In this document: in pieces, positions 14,679 to 23,244 of the stretch
Layout: every line of letters begins with the position of its first letter
How positions within the stretch are numbered: the stretch's first letter is position 1
NCBI GenBank assembly: GCA_040757575.1
Contig: JBFLXA010000001.1
Location: 124,001 to 188,000 of the forward strand
DNA length: 64,000 nt
Source: PFJX01 sp040757575
GTDB taxonomy: Bacteria; Pseudomonadota; Gammaproteobacteria; Burkholderiales; Thiobacillaceae
Reading direction: 5' to 3'
Notes under the pieces: generated by a model
What the model was told of the DNA's origin: nothing
The model's input: only the letters and a program-made list of their open reading frames with translations
Database searches by the model: none
Position numbers and translations under genes: made by a program

Positions 14679-15901
14679 TCACTCTGACCGGACCCATGCC
14701 GACGCCAAAGGGCCCGGCGATGCACTAGGCCCACCGCCACCAGTGTCAAACCAAAAACCACCAGGGTGGGACGGATACCCACCTGTTCCGCCAGGCTGCC
14801 CATGGCCAGGCTGCCTATCGGCGCGATACCCAAAAAAGCCAGGGTGAAGGCGGACATCACCCGGCCCCGCATGTCGTCCCGCACCCAGTGTTGCAACAGG
14901 GTGTTGGTGCCCGCCGCCGCCATCACCACCGAAAAGCCCACCACCATGAGGATGGGGTAAGCCAGTCCATGCACCGTGTTCAAGCCGAACAGGGCCAGGG
15001 CCATGCCCCCCAGGGGCACAACCAGGGACACCCGCCGCCCCAGCCCCGCCACCGAGGGCCGGGAGCTGAGAAACAGGGCCGCAAGCAAGGAGCCGAACCC
15101 CGCACTGCCCACCAGCAGGCCCAGGGTGCGGGCATCTCCGGCAAATTCCATTTTGGCGAAGATGGGCATCAACACCACATAAGGTGTCAGCAAAAAACTC
15201 ACCGCCGCCACCAGGGCCAGGAACATGCGGATATCCCCATGGCCCCTGATGTATTGCAAGCCCTCTTGCAAGGCCAGCCAGGGATGTTTGGAGGCATCGC
15301 CACCAGGCCGAGCGTGGAGGGCCAGCAAGGCCAGCAACACCGCCAGATAGGACAGGGCGTTCAACAGGAAGCACACCGCCTCCCCCGCCCAGGCAATCAC
15401 GAAGCCCGCCAGGGCCGGCCCAAGAAAGCGGGACACGTTCACCAGGGTGGAATTCAGGGCAATGGCGTTGGGCAGCAAGGCCCGGTCATCCACCAGATGC
15501 ACCAGCAGGGACTGCCGGGCCGGGAGATCCACGGCGTTGATACAGCCGAGAAGAAACGCCAGGAACAGCAGCAGGGGCGCCGTTATCCATCCCTGCCAGG
15601 TGAGCACCGCCAGGGTCAGGGCCTGAACCAGTGACAAGGCCTGGGTCCAGAACATCAACCGGCGCCGGTCCATGCGGTCCACCCATACACCCCCCAGCAG
15701 GCCGAACAGCAGAATGGGAGTCTGGCTGGCAAAGCCCAGCAAGCCCAATACCAGGGCAGAACCGGAAAGCTTGTAAGCCAGCCAGCCCATAGCCACCTGC
15801 TGCATCCAGGTCCCTGCCATGGAAACCAGCTGGCCGCCGAAATAAATGCGGAAATCCCGGGAACGCAAAGCCCGAAGTGGGTGGGAAAAGCCTATAGCCA
15901 T
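14657..15901 (-). CDS. MFS transporter, EntS/MFS_3-like exporter
   Basis: A 414-residue twelve-helix transporter: LRALRSRDFRIYFGGQLVSM and GGVWVDRMDRRRLM (the loop 2-3 motif) place it in the MFS_3 group that includes enterobactin exporter EntS. It is an inner-membrane, probably proton-driven, efflux protein of unknown substrate. The ATG at 15901 has GGAGG four nt upstream and is preferred to the longer frame. It overlaps the LysR gene tail to tail by 22 nt. Confidence 0.88.
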   Translation of the reverse strand: MAIGFSHPLRALRSRDFRIYFGGQLVSMAGTWMQQVAMGWLAYKLSGSALVLGLLGFASQTPILLFGLLGGVWVDRMDRRRLMFWTQALSLVQALTLAVLTWQGWITAPLLLFLAFLLGCINAVDLPARQSLLVHLVDDRALLPNAIALNSTLVNVSRFLGPALAGFVIAWAGEAVCFLLNALSYLAVLLALLALHARPGGDASKHPWLALQEGLQYIRGHGDIRMFLALVAAVSFLLTPYVVLMPIFAKMEFAGDARTLGLLVGSAGFGSLLAALFLSSRPSVAGLGRRVSLVVPLGGMALALFGLNTVHGLAYPILMVVGFSVVMAAAGTNTLLQHWVRDDMRGRVMSAFTLAFLGIAPIGSLAMGSLAEQVGIRPTLVVFGLTLVAVGLVHRRALWRRHGSGQSDQICRSQ

Positions 15902-16074
15902 GGTGCCTCCATGACGTAACCGCCTCCTAGCATCGGCGACCGCCCCCGGCACCAGGCCCGGACAAGAACAGGAAGTTCCAGGGGGCGACCGGGGTGGGGA
16001 GCCCGACGATTGGCTGACAATCTCAGGCGGGTTTCTGCCTTATTCATCCTGCGGCACCTGGAACAACCCCGCAC

Positions 16075-16141
16075 TTCGACAAGCTCAGTGCTAACGGTGT
16101 CATATAAATCATGGAGTTCCGTACGTGGTGAGCTTGTCGAA
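16075..16141. repeat. TTCGACAAGCTCA inverted repeat
   Basis: Exact 13-nt arms, TTCGACAAGCTCA at 16075-16087 and TGAGCTTGTCGAA at 16129-16141, separated by 41 nt. This is a dispersed repeat seen in many proteobacterial genomes. It occupies part of the 358-nt gene-free gap between the MFS and PEP-CTERM genes; the rest of that gap shows only the terminator at 16182-16203. Confidence 0.75.
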
Positions 16142-16181
16142 CCACGTTTTTCGAGGCGACTCCTGGGCGTCAAAAACAAAA

Positions 16182-16203
16182 ACCCCCTGAAAATTCAGGG
16201 GGT
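16182..16203 (-). terminator. Intrinsic terminator of the PEP-CTERM gene
   Basis: The minus strand reads ACCCCCTGAA-TT-TTCAGGGGGT followed by TTTTGTTTTTG: a long stem, tiny loop and T-rich tail, 57 nt past the stop codon. Confidence 0.88.
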
Positions 16204-16259
16204 CGTCAGCAGTCCGTGGGACTGACCCGGCCGGCGCTTTGGCGCCCGCCTGGGAACGA

Positions 16260-16826
16260 TCAGCTCAATTGGCCACTTGCACGAGCACGACGGCGCAGCT
16301 GCAACCCAACCAGGCCCAACCCGGCCGCCCACATGGCCCAGGTCTCTGCCTCAGGCACGGGCGTGACTGCAATGGCGCCGCTGTAGATGCCGCCAGCAGA
16401 ACCCGAGGAAATGCCCACCACCTTGATATATCCCTTACCGCCAGGATTGCCGGGCAGATCCAGGCTCAGCTCGGTAGCGCCCCCCGCAGGCGCGCTAATG
16501 GCCAACTCGATGTCGTCCGCGGTAAAGGGGGTGTCATCCAGACCAAACGCGTTCAAGGACATGGATTCAAACAGGCTGCCGAAAGTGCCAGCGGGCCCCA
16601 GGTCCAGGGGAAAGTTCTTGATGCCATAGGACGAACCACCGTTGGCCGGCAGTTCCAGCAGGAATACGTCAAAAATAACGGAACCCGCCGGGCCAATCAC
16701 AAAACCGTCAAAGGGCGTAGCCCCCTGGGTAATGGGTCCCAGGTCTGTGACGGCAGCCTGGGCGCCCACACTAAGTCCTGCGGCTAGCAGCGCGGCAGCC
16801 AATCGATTGGGTATGGAACGGATCAT
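16260..16826 (-). CDS. PEP-CTERM sorting domain protein
   Basis: A 188-residue exported protein with a signal peptide (about 1-24, ending GLSVGAQA) and a C-terminal PEP-CTERM sorting signal: VPEAETWAMWAAGLGLVGLQ followed by RRRARA. The body is Gly- and Asp-rich, and FDVFLLELP resembles the FxDxF subclass. Such proteins are processed by exosortase and tied to exopolysaccharide production at the cell surface. No exosortase or EPS gene is in the window. The gene has its own terminator and a long AT-rich upstream region, so it is monocistronic. Confidence 0.88.
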   Translation of the reverse strand: MIRSIPNRLAAALLAAGLSVGAQAAVTDLGPITQGATPFDGFVIGPAGSVIFDVFLLELPANGGSSYGIKNFPLDLGPAGTFGSLFESMSLNAFGLDDTPFTADDIELAISAPAGGATELSLDLPGNPGGKGYIKVVGISSGSAGGIYSGAIAVTPVPEAETWAMWAAGLGLVGLQLRRRARASGQLS

Positions 16827-17077
16827 GTTTAATCCCCTTGAACAGTTTGGAAAGCGTCAGGAAGAATAAGCAATAATTGCACCAGAACAAATTAATCAAT
16901 CAAAAACAGAAGGTTAACAAAAGCATTTTTTTTAACCCCGAGTGAAATGTAAAAAAAACCGACACATTCGTGCCCTCAGAACCACAGCGGGCCCCGGTCC
17001 TGTTGACCTTGCCACCTCATTGCCGCCAGGGCACACGTCACTGACTGCTCAAGGAATAGCGTAGAAATCAAGAGAAC
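16827..17077. other. AT-rich intergenic region upstream of the PEP-CTERM gene
   Basis: This is the main gene-free part of the 310-nt gap between the PEP-CTERM gene and the porin. About 16860-16965 is markedly AT-rich with A-runs and T-runs, in strong contrast to the surrounding DNA, and probably contains the PEP-CTERM promoter; I could not place a clear -35/-10 pair. AAGGGG upstream of the ATG at 16826 is a good ribosome-binding site. Confidence 0.5.
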
Positions 17078-17106
17078 AAAAAAAAACGGCCGCCCGAAGG
17101 CGGCCG
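17078..17106 (-). terminator. Intrinsic terminator of the porin gene
   Basis: The minus strand reads CGGCCGCC-TTCG-GGCGGCCG followed by a run of nine or more T residues, 30 nt after the porin stop. The UUCG-type loop makes this a very stable hairpin. Confidence 0.93.
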
Positions 17107-17136
17107 CTCAGTGCTTCTAACTAGCGTTAAGCCAGA

Positions 17137-18165
17137 TTAGAAGGAGTGGTTCATACCGAAGGTCCAGACGTCGATATCGGTACCAGCGGCGTTGTTGGCA
17201 TTGCCGTCATGGTAGGCGGCGTACACGTTGGTACGCTTGGACAGGCTGTAAATGGCACCAACGGTCCAACGCTTGACATCGTCAAAACCGGAAGTGTCAT
17301 CGCTGAAACGACCATACTGGGCAGCCAGGGTGATGGGGCCCATGCCATAAGCAGCGGACAACAGGTGACCGGAGTCTTGCTCCTGGCCGGTGGCAACAGA
17401 GGCGTTGTCGGAACGCTCGTAGGTGTAACCCACTTTCAGGTCACCGAAGGCGTACCCGATGTTGAATTTCCAAGCGTCACGATCTTCCAGACCGGTGGTG
17501 ACAGCGCTGGCCATGTCGCCGTCGAAACGCTCGTAGCCCAGACCGGCGTTCAGGGGGCCGTTCTTGTAGGTGGCGCTCAGGGAGTAGGCATCCATCAGAC
17601 CATTGGCGTCGTTGCTAGCGGTGGTACCGCCCATCTCTTCACCGGGAACGATGGCGGCAGCAACCTGGAAGCCGCTGAAGTCGGGGGAGATGTAGGCCAG
17701 GGTGTTGGCAGCACGGTTGTCAAAGGCGTTACGGCCGATGATGCACTGGGAGGTAGCCACGCCACCAGCAGAGCACTGGGCGTCAGCCGCGGTGTCGCCG
17801 AACAGGTCAGCGGAACCCACCATCTTGTAGGGGGTGTCGTGACGGCCCAGAACCACGGTACCGAAACCACCGGCCAGGCCGATGAAGGTGTTGCGCAGGC
17901 CGGAATCGATGGTGCCACCGTCGATGGACATCTGGCTCTCGATCTGCCACAGGGCCTTCAGGCCACCGCCCAGGTCCTCGGAACCCTTGAAGCCGATGCG
18001 GGAAACGCGGTCGGTCATTTGCCAGCCGTCATTGTCGTCGCCATCAACGCTGAGGCGGTCAACGGACATACGCAGCTGACCGTACACATCCACGTTGGAG
18101 GTAGCGGCGAAGGCGGGAGCGGACACAACGCCAGCAACAGCCAGAGCGATCAGGGATTTCTTCAT
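17137..18165 (-). CDS. Gram-negative trimeric porin (betaproteobacterial type)
   Basis: A 342-residue outer-membrane porin with a signal peptide cleaved after MKKSLIALAVAGVVSAPAFA, then alternating beta strands starting SNVDVYGQLRMSVDR and RIGFKGSEDLGGGLKALWQIE (the constriction-loop region follows) and the terminal phenylalanine of GMNHSF needed for BAM-mediated insertion. It would form a 16-stranded general diffusion channel. Strong codon bias, a good ribosome-binding site (GGAG at -11) and a powerful terminator suggest high expression. Confidence 0.95.
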   Translation of the reverse strand: MKKSLIALAVAGVVSAPAFAATSNVDVYGQLRMSVDRLSVDGDDNDGWQMTDRVSRIGFKGSEDLGGGLKALWQIESQMSIDGGTIDSGLRNTFIGLAGGFGTVVLGRHDTPYKMVGSADLFGDTAADAQCSAGGVATSQCIIGRNAFDNRAANTLAYISPDFSGFQVAAAIVPGEEMGGTTASNDANGLMDAYSLSATYKNGPLNAGLGYERFDGDMASAVTTGLEDRDAWKFNIGYAFGDLKVGYTYERSDNASVATGQEQDSGHLLSAAYGMGPITLAAQYGRFSDDTSGFDDVKRWTVGAIYSLSKRTNVYAAYHDGNANNAAGTDIDVWTFGMNHSF

Positions 18166-18406
18166 CTTGATACTCCTATCAGGTTAATGAAACTTTGTCC
18201 CGGTCGGGTCTGGGCGGTTGCCTTTTCCCTTGGGGGGTACTGCATGCTTCACTTGAGTACTGCTTTCTTTAAACCTCTCGCGCGAGAAGTTGCGGCGGAT
18301 TCTGCACAATCTCTATAGGGCACACCAAGTTATGAAACGTTTTGCAAGGATTTTTTTGCATGTCGCGTTGCAGGTGTGCAACAAGACCACAACGCGATCC
18401 TGCTTT

Positions 18407-18808
18407 TCAAGCCACCAGCCAGTTTTCTGTTTTGAGACCCTTGACACGTATGAATTCGCGGGTGTTGTCGGTAACCAGTGTCGCTTGCAGGGCCAGGGCA
18501 TGGGCGGCGATAAGCAGATAATTCGGCCCTATAAGGGCCCCGCGACGTTCCAGGTCTGCGCGGATATCGCCATAGATATTATCCACGGGCGTCTCCAGGG
18601 CCAGAACAGGCAGCACGGCCAGGATTGCCTCAAGCTGGTCACTCAGCCTGGGGGAAGCACGCTTTGCAGCGCCATATCGGAGTTCAGCCGCCACAATAAG
18701 GCTGGTACAGACTTCGGCCTCTCCCACCCGGGCTATGTGGGCCGCCACCGCCCCCTGGGGGCGCTTGACGAGGTCAGACAGGATGTTTGTGTCCAGTAGA
18801 TAGGGCAT
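18407..18808 (-). CDS. vapC: VapC-type PIN-domain toxin
   Basis: A 133-residue PIN-domain ribonuclease. Acidic residues in the expected places are LLDTNILSD (Asp6), VAAELRYG (Glu42), NYLLIAAHAL, and LVTDNTREF. VapC toxins cut tRNA or rRNA when released from the antitoxin. The start overlaps the upstream antitoxin stop as TGATG. The 241-nt gap on its 3' side, up to the porin start, shows no further gene. Confidence 0.88.
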   Translation of the reverse strand: MPYLLDTNILSDLVKRPQGAVAAHIARVGEAEVCTSLIVAAELRYGAAKRASPRLSDQLEAILAVLPVLALETPVDNIYGDIRADLERRGALIGPNYLLIAAHALALQATLVTDNTREFIRVKGLKTENWLVA

Positions 18809-19041
18809 CAGAATTCCACAGGCTCAACAGTCAGTTCTTCAATCCTAGGGAAGTCTTCGTCCAGAGGCTGGAGACTGGCGAGCAGCCGGGTGAGGGATTT
18901 GGGTTTTACCGGAGCAATGACAAGGTGGTCTCCCTCCCGGCGGACTATGGCTTCGCTACCTGGCAATTCGAACTCTCTCGGAATCCGTACGGCCTGGTTG
19001 CGCCCATTACGAAACAGTTTGACGTAGCGTGTGCTTTCCAT
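18808..19041 (-). CDS. vapB: VapB-type AbrB-fold antitoxin
   Basis: A 77-residue antitoxin with a SpoVT/AbrB DNA-binding N-terminus, YVKLFRNGRNQAVRIPREFE, followed by a C-terminal toxin-binding tail. The ATG at 19041, preceded by GAGGGG, is preferred over a longer frame. It is followed directly by vapC, and the palindrome at 19056-19075 is its probable autoregulatory operator. Confidence 0.88.
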   Translation of the reverse strand: MESTRYVKLFRNGRNQAVRIPREFELPGSEAIVRREGDHLVIAPVKPKSLTRLLASLQPLDEDFPRIEELTVEPVEF

Positions 19042-19055
19042 GCTCGGCCCCTCAG

Positions 19056-19075
19056 GCATATGACAAGACATATGC
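19056..19075. promoter_or_regulatory. Candidate VapBC operator
   Basis: A perfect inverted repeat GCATATG-ACAAGA-CATATGC lies 14 nt upstream of the vapB start. Its position across the expected promoter fits autorepression by the VapBC complex. Confidence 0.65.
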
Positions 19076-19226
19076 TAGCTCTATGGAGACGCATTGGACA
19101 GGGTTCGGGCCTGTTAAGCGGCCCCTACTCGTTCGGATGCTGCTTGCGCACTTTGGTATGGGCCTGCAACCAGGGCGTCAGTGCGGCTTTGTCCTGAACA
19201 CGCATTGCAGCATCGCTTTGAGCCAA

Positions 19227-20057
19227 TCAACCGGCAAACAGGCGGGCCAGTTCATCACCAGGGCTGGGCGCTTTCATAAAGGCTTCCCCTACCAGGAAGG
19301 CGTGGACCTGGTGGCGGCGCATCAGGGCCACGTCTTCCGGCGCCAGGATGCCGCTTTCGGTGACCACGATGCGCCCCCCCCCTCCCTGCCCTCCCCCGCT
19401 TGCGGGAGAGGGTTCTGCTGCGATCCGGGGCAGCAGATCCAGGGTGGTTTCCAGACGGGTTTCAAAGGTGCGCAGATTGCGGTTGTTGATGCCCATGAGG
19501 GGGGTCTTGAGGTGCAGGGCCGCTTCCAGCTCCTGGCCGTCGTGGCTTTCCACCAGCACGGCCATGCCTAACTGGTGGGCCAGGGTTTCCAGTTCCTGCA
19601 TTTTTTCCAGGCTGAGGGCGGCGACGATGAGCAGGATGCAATCCGCCCCCATGGCCCGGGCCTCATAGACCTGGTAAGGGTCGATCATGAAATCCTTGCG
19701 CAGCACAGGCAGGCTGCACGCATTCCGTGCCGCCACCAGGTATTCGGGGGCTCCCTGGAAATAATCCTTGTCCGTCAGCACGGACAGACATGCCGCCCCC
19801 CCTTGCTGGTAGCTGGCGGCGATTTCGGCGGGACGGAAGTCTGCCCGGATCACCCCCTTGCTGGGGCTGGCTTTCTTGATTTCGGCTATGACCGCAGTCT
19901 GGCCGGCGGCGATCCGGCTGCGCAGGGCGCCGACGAAGTCCCGGGGCGGCAGGGCGTCCAGGGCTGCGGCGCGAACCTGCTCCAGGGGCCGGGCGGCCTG
20001 GGCGGCTGCCACTTCCTGACGCTTGGTGGCGAGGATCTTTTCCAGGATGTCTGACAT
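19227..20057 (-). CDS. trpC: Indole-3-glycerol phosphate synthase with repeat-derived insertion
   Basis: A 276-residue TrpC, a (beta/alpha)8 enzyme of tryptophan synthesis converting CdRP to indole-3-glycerol phosphate. Conserved segments are VIAEIKKASPSKGVIR, ACLSVLTDKDYFQGAPEYL, PVLRKDFMIDPYQVYEARA, GINNRNLRTF and VVTESGI. Between LDLLPRI and RIVVTESGI, where homologues have only a few residues, about 14 residues rich in Gly and Pro are encoded by a palindromic repeat at 19374-19414. The insertion lies in a surface loop before a catalytic strand and keeps the frame, so activity is probably retained. It follows alr by 42 nt. Confidence 0.93.
   Translation of the reverse strand: MSDILEKILATKRQEVAAAQAARPLEQVRAAALDALPPRDFVGALRSRIAAGQTAVIAEIKKASPSKGVIRADFRPAEIAASYQQGGAACLSVLTDKDYFQGAPEYLVAARNACSLPVLRKDFMIDPYQVYEARAMGADCILLIVAALSLEKMQELETLAHQLGMAVLVESHDGQELEAALHLKTPLMGINNRNLRTFETRLETTLDLLPRIAAEPSPASGGGQGGGGRIVVTESGILAPEDVALMRRHQVHAFLVGEAFMKAPSPGDELARLFAG
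19374..19414. repeat. In-frame palindromic repeat in trpC
   Basis: The core is CCCTCCCCCGC-TT-GCGGGAGAGGG (19389-19412), next to a C-run, giving PSPASGGGQGGGG on the coding strand. It shares the CCCGCTTGCGGG centre with the repeat in the SagB-type gene. Confidence 0.75.
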
Positions 20058-20099
20058 GGGGTTTCTCTTTCTGGATTTCCGCCAGGGCGGGCAGGACGG

Positions 20100-21236
20100 T
20101 TAGAGGTCTTCCACCCGCACCCGGGGAGCCAGGGCGGTGAAGAGTTCATAGGCAAGGGTGCCGGCGGCGGCGGCCACGTGTTCCGCCGGCAATCCGGCGC
20201 CCCATAGGACCACGGGACTGCCCACGTGGGCGGTGGGCACCGGGGTCAAGTCCACACAGAGCATATCCATGGACACCCGGCCCAGGGTGCGGGTGAGTTG
20301 CCCCGCCACCAGCACGGGGGTGCCGGTGGGGGCGTGGCGGGGATAGCCATCCGCATAGCCGCAGGCGACGATGCCCACCTGGGTGTCCTGGTCTGCGACG
20401 AACAGGTGGCCGTAACCCAGGCCTTCGCCCTTGGCCACCCGGCGCACGGAAATAAGCTGGCTTTCCAGGTGCATGGCTGGCAACAAGCCCAGGTCCAGCC
20501 CGTCCTGGTCGCTGAAAGGAGAGGCCCCGTAGAGCATGATGCCCGGGCGTACCCAGTCCCCGTGGGTTTCCGGATAGCGCAGCAGGGCTGCGGAATTGGC
20601 CAGGGTGACCGGATAACCCCCTCTCCCCCCGGGAGAGGGCTGAGTTGTGGGCGCTACTGTTGATGCCGTAGCGGCCCTTCCCTCTCCCCCGGGAAGCATC
20701 GCGTTGAACACCGCCAGTTGCCCAGCCACACCCACCTCGGCTTCATCCGCTCGGGCGAAGTGGCTCATCAGGGTGACCCGCCCCACCTGGGACAAGGCAC
20801 CCAGGCGTTCCAGGGTGGCGGCCAACCGCTTGGGGGAAACCCCCAGCCGATGCATGCCGGTATCCACCTTGAGCAGGACGTCCAGGCGGTTTTCCAGCCG
20901 GGCCCGGGCGAGGATGTCCACCTGATCCTCCCGGTGGATGACGGGCCGCAACCGCAGGCGGGCCATCTCCGGCAGTTCGTCGGGACTGAAGAAGCCTTCC
21001 AGCAGGACGATGGGATGGGTGTAGCCCTCGGCCCGCAACTGAGCCGCCTCGTCCAGGGTGAGCACGGCGAAGCCATCCGCTCCCCGCATGGCCCGGGCCA
21101 CCCGCAGCAGGCCATGGCCGTAGCCATTGGCCTTGACCACCGCCAGGACCTTTGAACGGGGCGCGGCGGCCCGGGCCACCCCCAGGTTGTGGGCCAGGGC
21201 AGCAGCGTCGATGCGGGCAACGAGGGGACGGGCCAT
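20100..21236 (-). CDS. alr: Alanine racemase with repeat-derived insertion
   Basis: A 378-residue PLP-dependent alanine racemase supplying D-alanine for peptidoglycan. The PLP lysine lies in AVVKANGYGHG and the catalytic tyrosine region in GIMLYGASPF; HRLGV and RVSMDMLCVD are also conserved. Between FNAMLPGG and VTLANSAALLRYP there are about 27 extra residues encoded by two palindromes at 20615-20696. The insertion lies in the loop before the LANSA strand and preserves the frame. The gene follows dnaB, the usual proteobacterial neighbour. Confidence 0.94.
   Translation of the reverse strand: MARPLVARIDAAALAHNLGVARAAAPRSKVLAVVKANGYGHGLLRVARAMRGADGFAVLTLDEAAQLRAEGYTHPIVLLEGFFSPDELPEMARLRLRPVIHREDQVDILARARLENRLDVLLKVDTGMHRLGVSPKRLAATLERLGALSQVGRVTLMSHFARADEAEVGVAGQLAVFNAMLPGGEGRAATASTVAPTTQPSPGGRGGYPVTLANSAALLRYPETHGDWVRPGIMLYGASPFSDQDGLDLGLLPAMHLESQLISVRRVAKGEGLGYGHLFVADQDTQVGIVACGYADGYPRHAPTGTPVLVAGQLTRTLGRVSMDMLCVDLTPVPTAHVGSPVVLWGAGLPAEHVAAAAGTLAYELFTALAPRVRVEDL
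20615..20696. repeat. In-frame double palindrome in alr
   Basis: CCCTCTCCC-CCC-GGGAGAGGG at 20619-20639 and CTTCCC...GGGAAG at 20677-20696 bracket about 37 bp. The segment is open in frame and gives Gly/Pro/Thr-rich residues. It is a variant of the repeats in trpC and the SagB-type gene. Confidence 0.72.
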
Positions 21237-21266
21237 GAACAGGGTTACCTGGAAAGAAAACGGGGC

Positions 21267-22664
21267 TTAGTCGCCGCCGTAGTCTCCACCACTGCCGGCA
21301 GCAAAATTCTCGAACCGGGTGAACTCCCCCAGGAAGGTGAGCCGCACGGTGCCGATGGGACCGTTCCGCTGCTTGCCGATGATGATCTCGGCGGTGCCCT
21401 TGTCCTGGCTGTCCGGGTTGTAGACCTCGTCCCGGTAGATGAACAGGATCACGTCCGCATCCTGTTCGATGGCGCCGGATTCCCGCAGGTCGGACATCAC
21501 CGGACGCTTGTTGGGCCGCTGTTCCAGGGAGCGGTTGAGCTGGGACAGGGCGATGACGGGTACGTGCAACTCCTTGGCCAGCCCCTTCAGGGAGCGAGAG
21601 ATGTCGGAGATTTCCGTGGCCCGGTTTTCGCCGCTGCCGGTGCCGGACATGAGTTGCAGGTAGTCGATGACGATGAGTCCCAGGGGCTTGTCGTCCTTGC
21701 ACTGCCGGGCCAGCCGCCGGGCCCGGGCCCGGACTTCCATCGCGGTGAGGCCCGGGGACTCGTCGATGTACATGGGGGTTTCGTTCAGCCGCCCCAGGGC
21801 GTGGGTCAGCCGGGGCCAGTCATCTTCCGAGATGCGGCCGGTGCGCAGCTTGTGCTGGTCCAGGCGCCCCACGGAGCCCAGCATCCGCATCACCAGCTGG
21901 GCCGCGCCCATTTCCATACTGAACACGGCCACGGAATGGGGGGTGTCCAGGGCCACGTTTTCGGCGATATTCAGGCTGAAGGCCGTTTTACCCATACTCG
22001 GCCGGCCGGCGACGATGATCAGATCCCCGGGCTGCAAGCCGGAGGTCTTGGTGTCCAGGTCAGCAAAGCCGGTGGCCACACCCGTGACCTCATTGGGGTT
22101 TTCCCGGTTGTAAAGCTCGTCGATGCGGGTCACCACTTCCATGAGCAAGGGCTGCATGGCGAGGAAGCCCTGGGTGGCCTTGGCCCCCGCCTCCTTGATC
22201 TCGAACACCTTGGCCTCGGCCTCGTCCAGGATCTGGGTCGCAGAGCGGCCGCCGGGACTGAAGGCAGATTCGGCGATGCCCGTACCCACTTCTGCCAGCT
22301 TGCGCAGCACGGATCGCTCCCGGACGATTTCGGCGTAGCGGCGGATATTGGCGGCGGAGGGGGTGTTCTGGGCCAGGGCCGCCAGGTAGGCCAGGCCTCC
22401 GATATCGTCCAGGGTGCCCAGGGATTCCAGGGCCTCGGCCACGGTGACCACGTCGGCGGGTTTGTTTTCTTCCACCAGCCGGGTGATCTGCCGCCAGATG
22501 GCGCGATGGTCGGCGCGGTAGAAATCCTGCTCGACGATCAGGTCGGCGATGCGTTCCCAGGCATTGTTTTCCAGCAACAGGCCGCCCAGCACGGACTGTT
22601 CCGCCTCCACGGAATGGGGTGGCAGCTTGAGGGCTGCGAGTTCCTGGTCGAGGGCGCTGGACAT
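21267..22664 (-). CDS. dnaB: Replicative DNA helicase DnaB
   Basis: A 465-residue DnaB. The N-terminal domain carries SVEAEQSVLGGLLLENNAW; the RecA-like ATPase domain has Walker A in AGRPSMGKTAFSL, Walker B in LIVIDYLQLM, and SQLNRSLEQRPNKRP. It is the hexameric 5'-3' helicase of the replisome. No intein or other insertion interrupts it. It lies between rplI and alr as in many proteobacteria. Confidence 0.97.
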   Translation of the reverse strand: MSSALDQELAALKLPPHSVEAEQSVLGGLLLENNAWERIADLIVEQDFYRADHRAIWRQITRLVEENKPADVVTVAEALESLGTLDDIGGLAYLAALAQNTPSAANIRRYAEIVRERSVLRKLAEVGTGIAESAFSPGGRSATQILDEAEAKVFEIKEAGAKATQGFLAMQPLLMEVVTRIDELYNRENPNEVTGVATGFADLDTKTSGLQPGDLIIVAGRPSMGKTAFSLNIAENVALDTPHSVAVFSMEMGAAQLVMRMLGSVGRLDQHKLRTGRISEDDWPRLTHALGRLNETPMYIDESPGLTAMEVRARARRLARQCKDDKPLGLIVIDYLQLMSGTGSGENRATEISDISRSLKGLAKELHVPVIALSQLNRSLEQRPNKRPVMSDLRESGAIEQDADVILFIYRDEVYNPDSQDKGTAEIIIGKQRNGPIGTVRLTFLGEFTRFENFAAGSGGDYGGD

Positions 22665-22725
22665 GGGGCGGGTCGGGAGGCAGGGCAGGAATGGAGAGCG
22701 GGGATTTTAGCCGAAGAAAAGCAAA

Positions 22726-22743
22726 GGGCCGCTTGCGCGGCCC
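22726..22743 (-). terminator. Intrinsic terminator after rplI
   Basis: On the minus strand GGGCCGC-GCAA-GCGGCCC is followed by TTTGCTTTTC. It lies 38 nt past the rplI stop and would separate the ribosomal genes from dnaB, at least in part. Confidence 0.75.
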
Positions 22744-22781
22744 TCTGATTCCGCCCCCTGTGCGGGGAGAACGGAAAAGCC

Positions 22782-23231
22782 TTAGCTTTGTCCCACCACG
22801 GCAACGGTGATGTCACAGGTGACATCCGTGTGCAGGGCCAGGGTCACAGGGTACTCGCCCACGGCCTTGAAGGGACCGTCGGGCAGGCGCACTTCCGCCT
22901 TGACCACGGCATGGCCGGCGGCGGTGAGGGCTTCGGCGATGTCCACGTTGGTGACGGAGCCGAACAGGCGGCCGTCCACGCCGGCCTTCTGGCTGACGGT
23001 GACGGTGAAGCCATTCAGGGTTTCAGCCCGGGCCTGGGCGGCGGCCAGCTTTTCGGCCGCCTGCTTTTCCAGTTCGGCCTTGCGGGCTTCGAACTCGGCG
23101 ATGTTGGCCTTGTTGGCCCGCTTGGCCATTTTCTGGGGAATGAGGTAGTTACGGGCGTAACCGTCCTTCACTTTGACCACGTCGCCCAGGTTGCCCAGGT
23201 TGGCCACTTTATCCATCAGGATGATTTCCAT
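22782..23231 (-). CDS. rplI: 50S ribosomal protein L9
   Basis: A 149-residue L9, with the N-terminal rRNA-binding signature MEIILMDKVANLGNLGD and GYARNYLIPQKMA, a long connecting helix and a C-terminal domain with VDGRLFGSVTNVDIAEAL. It binds 23S rRNA domain V. It follows rpsR by 13 nt in the conserved rpsF-priB-rpsR-rplI order. Confidence 0.97.
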   Translation of the reverse strand: MEIILMDKVANLGNLGDVVKVKDGYARNYLIPQKMAKRANKANIAEFEARKAELEKQAAEKLAAAQARAETLNGFTVTVSQKAGVDGRLFGSVTNVDIAEALTAAGHAVVKAEVRLPDGPFKAVGEYPVTLALHTDVTCDITVAVVGQS

Positions 23232-23244
23232 GTCGCGCTCCTGA

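Noticed and set aside
16075..16141. Att site or mobile-element end at the TTCGACAAGCTCA repeat
   Set aside because: The arms are inverted, not direct, and no integrase is near; it is a dispersed hairpin repeat.
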